NCBI GenBank assembly: GCA_003644405.1
Contig: QNCE01000085.1
Coordinates: 1-5,389, forward strand
Reading direction: 5' to 3'
Source of the DNA: Candidatus Omnitrophota bacterium
GTDB lineage: Bacteria; Omnitrophota; Gorgyraeia; Duberdicusellales; 4484-171
Length of the DNA stretch: 5,389 nt
Each line of letters begins with the position of its first letter. Positions within the stretch are counted from its first letter, which is position 1. The position numbers were made by a program, and so were the translations under genes. The notes under the pieces were generated by a model. The model ran no database searches, was not told the DNA's origin, and saw only the letters and a list, made by a program, of their open reading frames with translations. Positions 1 to 5,389 of the stretch are shown piece by piece.

Positions 1-90
1 GATAAGATAATCCGTATCTCTGCAGGAGGAGCATTACTGGAGGCTATAGCTGTGGGAGTAAAGAATATGCCTAATGTTAAAGCAATACTT
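1..90 (+). other. pgk: C-terminal tail of a phosphoglycerate kinase domain
   Basis: The first 30 residues begin DKIIRISAGGALLEAI and continue to NMPNVKAIL. This matches the usual end of PGK, where DKMSHISTGGGA, an LE pair and then LPGVAAL close the C-terminal nucleotide-binding lobe. PGK transfers phosphate between 1,3-bisphosphoglycerate and ADP in the cytoplasm. The GG of the SAGG stretch corresponds to the conserved glycine turn near the protein's end, although one glycine of the usual triplet is missing. The rest of PGK (about 370 residues) would lie upstream of the window. The tail runs into the first Asp-Gly-Gly at residue 31 where a free-standing PGK would normally stop. The assignment rests on about 30 residues, so it is likely but not certain. 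Confidence 0.66.
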
Positions 91-3000
91 GATGGAGGGA
101 ATTTTTTAACTAAACAAGGCAAACTTCCTGTTTTGGAGAATTTAAAGAATGATGGAGGAGATATTACTTCTTCATCCATTAATGTGGAAGCTTTTGCCTC
201 TGAGGAAGAGTTAAAAGGGATACAGGGAATTATAAATCTGATAGAGGAAGAAAGTTTAGTAAAGAAATTGTTTAATAGAGAATTAAGATGGTGGATTCAT
301 AAAGGAGATAGAGTTAATAATCGTAATCGTTTAGGTTGGTTAGATATTGGAGAAAGAGTTAACAGAGATAATCTCAAGAAAATAGCAGAAGAGGCAAAAG
401 AAGAAGGATTTAAATATTTCGTTAACTTAGGGATAGGTGGCTCAGGAAACGGAGCAATTGCCTTAAAGAGACTTACAAATGCAAAGAATTTCTTTATATT
501 GGGCTCTATTGAACCAGAAGCAATTCGTAATTTAGAAAAAGAAATAGATTTGGAGAGAACTCTTTTTATTGTAATCTCTAAATCTTGGACAACCGTAGAA
601 ACAGCACAATTAAAGGAACATTTCTACAATAAACTTTTCTCTTATTACAAAGAGAGATATCCTCAAGCTGAAGAAGAGGAGATAAAGAAACTTGTGGGAA
701 AACACTTTATTGTTATTAGTGACCCTCATAAAGCAGATAAAGAGGTAAAAGAGAGATATTATAGAAAAGCCGTAGACCACGATAAAAATACAGGGGGAAG
801 ATATGCCTCCTTTTTTGATGTTGTGGGACAACTTCCTGCAGCATTTATGAAGGCAATAGATTGGTTAGGAAAATCAGGGAAGAAAGGAATGGAGAGGTGC
901 CGTAAATCTATAATTTTAGAGGAAGGAAAGATTAAGAATTATGGAGCATTTTTAGGCGCTTATCTTGCCTATAATGAGAAGAGAGGAAAATATTTTGCTA
1001 CCTTTATTTTGCCTTCAGAGTTAGAAGATGCTTACACTTGGCTGGGGCAAATTATAGTGGAAAGTTTAGCTAAGAAGGATAAAGATGGACAGAGACGGGG
1101 AATTTTTACGAGTTTATTAAAGGATAAAGAACTTATTAAACCTTCCTATTATGATAAAGATAAGAATTTCTTTGTCTACATCCACTTGAAAGATGATATA
1201 ACATATCAAACCGAGGTAGAGAAATTGAAGGAGGAGGGATTTTCTGTTTTAGAGATTAGTTTAGATTCTAAGGAAGATTTTGGAGAGGTAGTGGCTGCTT
1301 TTAATGTTGGTATTGCTTTAGCAGGATATTTAATAGAGGTAAACTTTGCTGATGAGCCTGGGGTATGGGTATCTAAGGATTTAGTTTTGAAGGTGTTTAT
1401 ACCTCTCTTAGGGAAAAAGATAGAAGAGGGAAGAACTAAAGAGGAGTTTTTTGAGTTTGTTAAGGGATTGGTGAGAGAAGAAGGTTTAGAGAGTGATAAT
1501 TTAATTTTAGATTACGGGTATCTTTTTAAGGATGAAAGATTTGAAGAAGAATTTAGTAGGATTTTAGAAAAGATAGCCAGAGTAGAAAATAAAGAAATAG
1601 AGGGAGTAAGAACTGACATTGCTTCTGTTTTGGCGGCAATTATGCTTGTTTCTTCTGTGTATAAAGAGTGTATTAATCTTTTGATTTATCAGAATATAGA
1701 TAATTATAGAAAGATAACAGATAAATTTCATAAGGTAGTAAGAGAAAAGTTGAGAATGAATTCTGGTGTTTATTCAGAACCCGAAGCTCAGCACTGGTTA
1801 CATCAAGGATTGCAGGATTCAAGAGATGTTAACCTTTGTATCTTTGTGGGTGTTTCTTCTTATAAGGATAAAGATTTGCCTACACCTTCATATCCTTTAA
1901 GTTTCGGAGAGCTCACCTTTTTACAGAGAGTTGCCAATTATCTGATTCTTTCTGGAGGCTTATTCAAGGGATATCGAGCTTTAAAAGATGAACCCTTAGC
2001 TTTTGAATTTTTTGAGAAAGTAAAAGAGCAGGGATTATTAAAAGAGATACCTCAGTGGGGGATAAACTTAGAGATAAAAGAATTTACCCAAGAAGGATTA
2101 GAAAAATTTAATCGTGCTACAGAGAAAGCTCTCTCTATAATAGAGAAGATAAAATCAGAAGAGGAAGATCAAAATAATTTAATAAAAAGATTTAATGATG
2201 GAGGAAAGCTTTCTTCTTTATCTATTGAATTTGGCACTTCTGGTGTGCGCTGGTCAGATAAAACTAATGAGGAAGCAATTTCTATTATTCGGCGTGCTAC
2301 TCAGGGGATAGCAGAGTATTGTCATAAATTTATTGGAGAAGGAAAGATTTTAGTTGGCTTTGATACACGTTTAAATAATTTAGAGTTTGCTAAAGAAGTA
2401 GCCTCTATTTTAGCAGGGAATGGAATTGAAGTAATTATAATTGGTGAACCTACGCCTACTCCTGTTTTAGCATATTTGGCAAACTCCTCATCCCAGATTA
2501 AGGGAGTAATAAACTTAACAGCCTCCCATAATCCCTATCAGGATAACGGATTAAAATTTTCTCCTTACCATGGAGGAGCTGCAGATAAAGAAACTACAGA
2601 TTTACTTTCTGCCTATGCCAATAAAATCACTCATTATAAATGGATGGATTTTAAAGAAGCAAAAGAGAAAGGTTTAATCAAAGAAATGAGTTTAAAAGAA
2701 GCAATAGATATTTATGTTTATGGTTATATTATTCCTACTTTAAAGAAAATAGGTGCTTGGCAAGCTATCACAGATTACTTAAGGAAAAATCCTCAAATTA
2801 AGATAATTTTAGATCCTATGCAAGGAACTTCTGTTAAATACTTAAAGACTATATTTTCTGAATTGGAAAAAGAGGTAGGAAGAAAGTTTTACAGGATGAT
2901 TCACACAAACAATAGAGATTCAAAATTTAGCCAAGTAGCTGGTGCTCCTAATCCTACAGAGAAAGAAAGCATAAAAGAAGCTTTAAAATTAGCCGATAAA

Positions 3001-5389
3001 AATACTTTGATTCTATTAACTGATGGAGATGCCGATAGATTTGGAGTGATTGATTTTGAAGGAAGAGAAATTCCTGCCAATCAAATGCTGGCTATACTTG
3101 CCTTCTTCTTATATAGCCAAGGATTTAAAGGTGCAATTGGAAAGACCGTGGCAACTTCTAATTTTGTAAATGCGGTAGCAGATTATTTAGGTCTAAAATT
3201 GATTGAGACTCCAGTTGGTTTTAAATGGTTTGTAGAAAAAGCTGTAAAAGAAAAGATTAATTTCTTGGTAGCAGGTGAGGAATCTGCTCATATAGGAATT
3301 TTACCCTTCATAAACTCTTGGGATGATGGAATTGCAATTTGCCTTGCAAGTTTATGGATAGTATCCAGCAGAAGAAAATCCCTTACTCAATATAGAGAAG
3401 AGATAGAGAAAAAACTTGGAAAACAATTCTTCTATAAAAGAGAAAATATAAAGCTAACTGAAGAGTTAAAATCTAAAGTTAAAGATTTAATTGATAAAAC
3501 CAGAGAAGAGGAAGATTTTGCAATAAGAGTTTTAAAAGAAAAGAATGTTCCTTATGATGTTTCAGGAGTAATTACAGTGGATGGCTTAAAAATAGTATTC
3601 AAAACTGGTGATTGGTTATGTATCAGATTATCAGGAACAGAGCCTGTAGCAAGACTATACATTGAGCTTACTAATAAAGAAAGATTTGATTCAATAAGAA
3701 ATATTGGAAGAAAATTGTTGGGTGGTAGGTTAGATGGAGGAAGTAGAAAATCACTTTTATTTTCTCCCTCAGATACTCAGCTTTCAAATAGAGATGGAGG
3801 GTTTTCTTTATTATCTTTCCTTGAAGAATTTCAAAAAATAGTAAGCAAGCAATATGTGAGGATAAAGGTGAAGTTAAGTGGAAATAAAGTTGGTTATGTT
3901 TTAGAAGTATTAGAAGGAGAATGGAAGCCTTTATATCAGGAAATTCTTAAATCAAGACGTAGTCAATTCCATTTCCTTACTATCACTCAAGAGGATTTAA
4001 AGAAACTCTTACCGTCCGCGTCTATCGCCTGTTCTGCTAATCCAATGTTTTTTGCATTTGCTAGAGAAAGAGGAGCCACTCCTATGACTTCGGTAGAGGG
4101 AGTATTGTTGACCTTTGGCATCTTTGGAGTGTTATTAGGAGTCATAGGATATATTTTCTTGCATCAGGTCTTACATGAAAAGATTCATGAAGTTACGGCT
4201 AAAAAATTTGGACTTAGGATTGTAGATAGGGATTTTCAAGGAATGAGTATTAGAGGGGAAGTTAATTTGTTACAACTCATCTGTATACAATGTTCCCCAT
4301 ACATACTCAATATTGCAGAATTAGTTGTTGTGGGGACGTATGTTCTTTATTTTCTCCAACCTTTTTCCAATCTTCTTGGCCTCTTGCTTAATATCTGGAT
4401 GCTTTGTGTAAGTTTACATAGTTTACTTAGCCTATTAATGCTTTTCCCAACAAAAATCTATAGTGCATGTGATGGTACATGTCTATGGTGGGCAATTAGA
4501 AAATGGAGAAAGTTAGGATACAATGCAACTTATGAAATCAACGAGGAGGGTGAATGGATACTTAAAGATAACAAATCTCTTCTTTCAAATAAAGATGGAG
4601 GAGTTTTTTATCTTAGTCAGCTTTCACAACTAATCAAAGGACGGACAATTCTTAAGAAGATAGATGTTTATTTAAATAATACTTCTAAAAAGTCAGTTAC
4701 AATTTCCACCCCAGGGGTGGAAAAAGGTAAGACGTTTTCTTTTAAGAATTATTTGGATAGAGATTCTACTTTCTTCTCTAATGCGGTAACTCTTGCTTCA
4801 AGTAGTTTAAGTTCGGCAATATCTACTTTACGCTCAAGCTTAGCTTTTATTTCTTTGATAATTTCTTCTTCTACCTCAATATTCTTTCAAGAAAAGTATC
4901 CCCCACTTCCCTTACTTAATCTTTCTTCTAATTTCTTTAACCTTTCTAAGATGTATGCCTGGTTTTTAGCGACACCCTCTATTTTTTCTTCTAGACTCTT
5001 AAGTTTTTCTCCAAATACTTTATCTACCTTAAAACTTTCAATTAATACCCCTACCTGGCGGGAAGTAAAAGGCTTACTTTTAGACTTTGATTTTTTTGTT
5101 TTCATAGCGGATACTATGTTAGTTGGAACAATTGAAATTGTCAAGGAGAAAACTTACAAACCTTCTATCCGTGGCTTGAGGCAGGCCTCTCTATCCCCAG
5201 GAGGGGCTGCCTCTATTTATGAAAATATAAGAAAGCAACGGCCTAAAGATAAATCTTCTTCCTCCCGTATTGTCGAAGAATTAAATGGGCTTGCTCAAGA
5301 GGTGGAAAGGTATATTTCTCTCCGCCATAAGTGGAGCAGTGAATATAAAGAAGAATCTCTCTTAAAGATATACATTAAAGCCCTATCAC
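1..5389 (+). CDS. Giant multi-enzyme fusion protein (PGK end, PGI, phosphoglucomutase, membrane metalloprotease-like), partial at both ends
   Basis: Frame 1 is open across the whole window (1796 codons), with no start or stop visible, so this is an internal piece of a larger gene. In order the translation shows a PGK C-terminal tail (residues 1-30), a PGI domain (about 60-715), a phosphoglucomutase (about 740-1241), a short soluble segment, a multi-pass HEXXH membrane domain (about 1363-1515) and an unrecognised tail. Asp-Gly-Gly motifs mark each joint up to residue 1534. Codon use is uniform (GAA, AAA, TTA, AGA, GGA) through the enzyme domains, so the fusion is not an obvious joining of foreign pieces. 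The exception is 4749-5105, where the plus frame looks like the antisense of another coding sequence. No start codon with a Shine-Dalgarno sequence was seen at the domain joints checked, which argues for one long product, perhaps cut after translation. An assembly artefact is unlikely, because domain after domain stays in the same frame, but it cannot be excluded from sequence alone. Confidence 0.93.
91..159 (+). other. Double Asp-Gly-Gly linker between PGK and PGI
   Basis: Residues 31-53 open and close with Asp-Gly-Gly (bases 91-99 and 151-159), and the two aspartates are exactly 20 residues apart. The segment between them is short and polar, with no recognisable fold. The codons are GATGGAGGG and GATGGAGGA. 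Similar motifs occur at the other domain joints in this window. I infer a hinge, a recognition site for cleavage, or both. The sequence does not show which. Confidence 0.6.
160..2160 (+). other. pgi: Glucose-6-phosphate isomerase domain, type found in transaldolase-PGI fusions
   Basis: This domain (about residues 60-715) would interconvert glucose-6-phosphate and fructose-6-phosphate. Landmarks appear in family order: RLGWLDI near 110-116; the phosphosugar-binding LGIGGSGNGA at 143-152; RTLFIVISKSWTT at 186-198, equivalent to RTLFI..SKSGGT; TGGRYASFF at 264-272; WLGQIIVES at 347-355, with Glu354 in the place of the catalytic base; VNFADEPGV at 447-455; and SFGEL near 634-638, equivalent to the YSFGTL block. 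These resemble the PGI half of bifunctional transaldolase-PGI proteins more than classical PGI, but no transaldolase lies directly in front; a PGK tail does. The usual LHKGG site reads LHQGL (600-604), so the lysine is replaced by glutamine. A QWGINLEIK stretch at 685-693 loosely recalls the classical QWGVELGK signature. The length suggests a complete fold, but catalytic competence is uncertain. Confidence 0.86.
2197..2205 (+). other. Single Asp-Gly-Gly linker between PGI and phosphoglucomutase
   Basis: Residues 733-735 (Asn-Asp-Gly-Gly in context, codons GATGGAGGA) follow a charged helix that ends the PGI domain and precede the FGTSG motif of phosphoglucomutase by nine residues. The context NDGGKLSSLS resembles NDGGDITSSS at residue 50: Asn-Asp-Gly-Gly followed by a Ser-rich stretch. 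This likeness supports a shared linker signal rather than a chance tripeptide. Confidence 0.6.
2218..3723 (+). other. pgm: Alpha-phosphoglucomutase domain (phosphohexomutase superfamily, E. coli Pgm type), full length
   Basis: This domain (about residues 740-1241) would interconvert glucose-1-phosphate and glucose-6-phosphate through a phosphoserine enzyme and Mg2+. All four active-site elements are present: FGTSGVR at 744-750 and TASHNP at 840-845, with Ser842 as the phosphorylated serine; the metal loop DGDADR at 1008-1013; the sugar-binding GEESAH at 1092-1097; and the phosphate-binding RLSGTEP at 1209-1215. TPVGFKWFVEK near 1070-1080 and GEESA match E. coli Pgm (PVGFKWFV, GGEESAG) better than phosphomannomutase. 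About 500 residues is a normal full length for this group, and no key residue is missing. Its substrate is the product of the preceding PGI domain, so the pair would channel F6P to G1P for glycogen or nucleotide-sugar synthesis. Phosphomannomutase or dual activity is possible but less favoured by the motifs. Confidence 0.9.
3733..3801 (+). other. Double Asp-Gly-Gly linker between phosphoglucomutase and the membrane module
   Basis: Asp-Gly-Gly occurs at residues 1245-1247 and 1265-1267 (bases 3733-3741 and 3793-3801), with the aspartates exactly 20 residues apart, as in the first linker. The intervening peptide is Ser-rich and ends LSNR before the second motif. It directly follows the last helix of the phosphoglucomutase domain. 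Its second half is nearly repeated, in frame, after the membrane domain. Confidence 0.62.
3781..3800 (+). repeat. Copy 1 of a 20-base in-frame direct repeat (Leu-Ser-Asn-Arg/Lys-Asp-Gly-Gly)
   Basis: Bases 3781-3800 read CTTTCAAATAGAGATGGAGG and match bases 4582-4601 at 19 of 20 positions. Both copies are read in the same frame, as LSNRDGG here and LSNKDGG there. The copies bracket the membrane protease-like module, one on each side. This suggests the linker was copied when the module was added, or that the two sites are under strong selection. Confidence 0.75.
3802..4086 (+). other. Short soluble segment in front of the membrane domain, no recognised family
   Basis: Residues 1268-1362 form a small charged segment. 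It starts with a likely helix (SFLEEFQKIVSK), followed by a beta-rich stretch (YVRIKVKLSG, then VGYVLEVLEG) and another helix (TQEDLKKLL). The run ANPMFFAFARERGATPM leads into the first membrane span. I do not recognise a family. It may be the N-terminal cytoplasmic part of the protease-like module, because the same Asp-Gly-Gly linkers enclose both. Confidence 0.45.
4087..4545 (+). other. Multi-pass membrane zinc metalloprotease-like domain (M50 / DUF3267-like)
   Basis: Residues about 1363-1515 hold three to four hydrophobic spans (about 1365-1391, 1423-1452 possibly as two, and 1458-1484). The first span runs directly into HEKIHE at 1392-1397 (bases 4174-4191), which fits the HEXXH zinc motif with His1392, Glu1393 and His1396. 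About 95 residues later LFPTKIYSACDG (1481-1492) places an Asp-Gly after a proline at the end of the last span. That is where site-2-type (M50) and related putative zincin membrane peptidases keep their third zinc ligand; here it would be Asp1491. A basic stretch (IRKWRKLG) follows. This is the expected layout of an intramembrane zinc protease, seen by motif and topology only. If active, it could cut the polyprotein itself or another membrane protein; if not, it would still anchor the chain in the membrane. A fortuitous HEXXH in a transporter-like segment is the main alternative. Confidence 0.62.
4582..4602 (+). repeat. Copy 2 of the 20-base direct repeat, with Asp-Gly-Gly linker after the membrane domain
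   Basis: Bases 4582-4601 repeat 3781-3800 with one mismatch and encode LSNKDGG (residues 1528-1534, completed at base 4602). This is the last Asp-Gly-Gly in the window. It follows the charged tail of the membrane domain and opens a new segment (VFYLSQLSQLIKG), so it marks the far joint of the protease-like module. Confidence 0.72.
4603..4748 (+). other. Short unrecognised segment after the last Asp-Gly-Gly
   Basis: Residues 1535 to about 1583 (from VFYLSQLSQLIKG to KNYLDRDS) look like ordinary protein: a likely helix followed by a charged, Ser/Thr-rich stretch. No family is recognised. This is the last part of the plus frame with normal composition before the antisense region. It includes a perfect inverted repeat at 4703-4723 that encodes the STPGVEK stretch. 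Confidence 0.4.
4703..4723. repeat. Perfect GC-rich inverted repeat, 10-base arms around one central base
   Basis: TTTCCACCCC (4703-4712) and GGGGTGGAAA (4714-4723) are exact reverse complements around a single A. As a hairpin it would keep about nine pairs with a three-base loop. It lies 25 bases beyond the TAA (4749-4751) that ends the minus-strand coiled-coil reading. No T-tract follows it directly on either strand, so it is not a standard intrinsic terminator. An operator, protein-binding palindrome or insertion scar is possible. Confidence 0.6.
4749..4886 (-). pseudogene. In-frame continuation of the antisense coiled-coil gene beyond a premature TGA
   Basis: After the TGA the same minus frame runs 45 more codons to a TAA at 4751-4749. 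It reads KNIEVEEEIIKEIKAKLERK and then VDIAELKLLEARVTALEKKV, a good coiled coil. A KVD..E...LE.RV.ALEKKV ending is familiar from the C-termini of small coiled-coil proteins of the same general kind, so front and rear together (118 codons) look like one gene with a single nonsense change. No good start codon with a ribosome site opens this part separately. Alternatives are a true short product ending at the TGA, or read-through. A different genetic code is not supported by anything else in the window. Confidence 0.4.
4887..5105 (-). CDS. Small coiled-coil protein of unknown function, antisense to the giant ORF
   Basis: From the ATG at 5105-5103 the minus strand reads 72 codons to a TGA at 4889-4887. 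The protein begins MKTKKSKSKSKPFTSRQVG, continues VLIESFKVDKVFGEKL, and then forms a heptad-patterned helix (LKSLEEKIEGVAKNQAYIL, then ERLKKLEERL). The pattern of a Lys-rich start, a VLIE..(8)..FGEKL block and then a coiled coil resembles small uncharacterised coiled-coil proteins common in uncultured bacteria. I recognise this by look, not by a named domain. Codon use matches the plus-strand enzymes. An upstream TTG (5144-5142) would add 13 residues but coincides with the -35 box, so I prefer the ATG. No Shine-Dalgarno sequence precedes the ATG. Reading past the TGA continues in the same frame with the same character, so this may be the front of a broken longer gene. Confidence 0.45.
   Translation of the reverse strand: MKTKKSKSKSKPFTSRQVGVLIESFKVDKVFGEKLKSLEEKIEGVAKNQAYILERLKKLEERLSKGSGGYFS
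5116..5144 (-). promoter_or_regulatory. Candidate promoter for the antisense coiled-coil gene (TTGACA-17-TAACAT)
   Basis: On the minus strand TTGACA (5144-5139) is a perfect -35 box. After exactly 17 bases comes TAACAT (5121-5116), which matches four of six -10 consensus positions. The ATG of the antisense gene starts 10 bases after the -10 box, so transcription would begin only a few bases before the start codon. This would give a nearly leaderless mRNA and fits the missing Shine-Dalgarno sequence. Chance occurrence in AT-rich DNA cannot be excluded. Confidence 0.4.
5178..5213. repeat. GC-rich compound inverted repeat upstream of the antisense gene
   Basis: GAGGCAG (5178-5184) pairs with CTGCCTC (5207-5213). 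Just inside, CCCC (5195-5198) pairs with GGGG (5203-5206) around AGGA, leaving a 10-base bulge. GAGGC (5178-5182) can instead pair with GCCTC (5185-5189), so two structures exclude each other. The core CCCCAGGAGGGG resembles the CCCCAGGGG core of the palindrome at 4703-4723 on the other side of the antisense gene. No T-tract follows. Confidence 0.45.

Larger units (their letters stand above)
4749..5105 (+). other. Ser/Leu/Phe-rich part of the plus frame, probably the shadow of a minus-strand gene
   Basis: Over about 119 codons the plus translation changes abruptly to runs such as SSSLSSAISTLRSSLAF and SLIISSSTSIFF. This composition is typical when a Lys/Glu/Leu-rich gene is read from the opposite strand. 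The minus strand here encodes such a protein. In this frame relation, plus-strand stops need minus-strand Tyr, His or Gln codons in particular contexts. These are rare in that protein, so the plus frame can stay open by chance. If the megaprotein is translated through here, this part is likely unstructured or weakly hydrophobic filler. Confidence 0.6.
5106..5389 (+). other. Resumed ordinary-looking protein sequence, unrecognised, cut by window end
   Basis: Residues from about 1702 to 1796 return to a normal, charged composition: VGTIEIVKEKTYKPSIRG, a Pro-Gly-Gly turn (LSPGGAASIYENI), a Lys/Ser-rich patch, then likely helices (RIVEELNGLAQEVERYISL and EESLLKIYIKAL). I do not recognise a family. 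It is in the same frame as the upstream enzymes, so the megaprotein seems to go on past the antisense gene. No Asp-Gly-Gly joint precedes it, which sets it apart from the other domains. Confidence 0.4.

Noticed and set aside
160..426. Transaldolase domain ahead of PGI, as in known bifunctional fusions
   Set aside because: Only about 90 residues separate the DGG from the phosphosugar-binding motif. They align by eye with the N-terminal part of PGI (RLGWLDI), leaving no room for a transaldolase barrel.
610..831. Minus-strand 73-residue open frame rich in Phe, Ile, Leu and Ser
   Set aside because: It lies opposite conserved PGI sequence (just after SKSWTT and through TGGRY). Its hydrophobic make-up is what the antisense of Lys/Glu-rich coding gives, and it shows no family likeness.
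2197..2230. GGAGGA before the phosphoglucomutase domain as a ribosome site for an internal start
   Set aside because: No ATG, GTG or TTG in frame follows within a usable distance, and the same holds at 3796 and 4597. The GGAGG is explained by the Gly-Gly codons.
4703..4723. Palindrome as an intrinsic transcription terminator
   Set aside because: Neither strand has a T-tract directly after the hairpin (A-run on plus, AAATTG on minus), and on the plus strand it lies inside an open reading frame.
4887..4889. TGA read as an amino acid (alternative genetic code)
   Set aside because: One TGA in one small doubtful frame is no evidence of recoding. The 1796-codon plus frame uses no in-frame TGA at all, so it neither needs nor supports a changed code.
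5142..5144. TTG as the start of the antisense protein
   Set aside because: It is part of the TTGACA -35 box, lacks a Shine-Dalgarno sequence, and would add 13 residues unlike the Lys-rich start at the ATG (5105-5103).

Overview
The window is AT-rich bacterial DNA carrying one uninterrupted plus-strand reading frame. Frame 1 has no stop codon from base 1 to base 5389 (1796 codons), and neither end of the protein lies inside the window. Residue numbers below count from base 1 (residue n begins at base 3n-2). The frame reads as several normally separate proteins joined end to end. In order these are the last ~30 residues of phosphoglycerate kinase (PGK), a full-length glucose-6-phosphate isomerase (PGI) of the type found in transaldolase-PGI fusions, a full-length alpha-phosphoglucomutase of the E. 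coli Pgm type, a multi-pass membrane zinc metalloprotease-like domain (HEKIH plus a distal DG), and an unrecognised C-terminal part.

The joints share a signature. The tripeptide Asp-Gly-Gly occurs six times (residues 31, 51, 733, 1245, 1265, 1532). All six lie between domains, none lies inside a recognised fold, and all are written GATGGAGG(A/G). The two double copies are each exactly 20 residues apart. Two of the joints share a 20-base sequence with one mismatch. This suggests a repeated linker or processing signal in a polyprotein. The enzyme content (3-phosphoglycerate/1,3-BPG, F6P-G6P, G6P-G1P) links lower glycolysis or gluconeogenesis to sugar-nucleotide or glycogen synthesis. The protease-like domain would anchor the chain in the membrane.

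From about 4749 to 5105 the plus frame stays open but turns Ser/Leu/Phe-rich. Here the minus strand encodes a better-looking protein: a Lys/Glu/Leu-rich coiled-coil reading of 118 codons broken by one TGA, preceded by a TTGACA-17-TAACAT promoter-like sequence. GC-rich inverted repeats lie on both sides (4703-4723 and 5178-5213). The simplest reading is that a small antisense gene, intact or decayed, is embedded in the megaprotein gene, with the plus frame running through it.

Giant genes and fused enzyme chains of this sort are known from Omnitrophota (former OP3). I suggest that phylum as the likely source, but this is inference from gene architecture and base composition. No rRNA, tRNA, CRISPR array or recognisable transposase is present.
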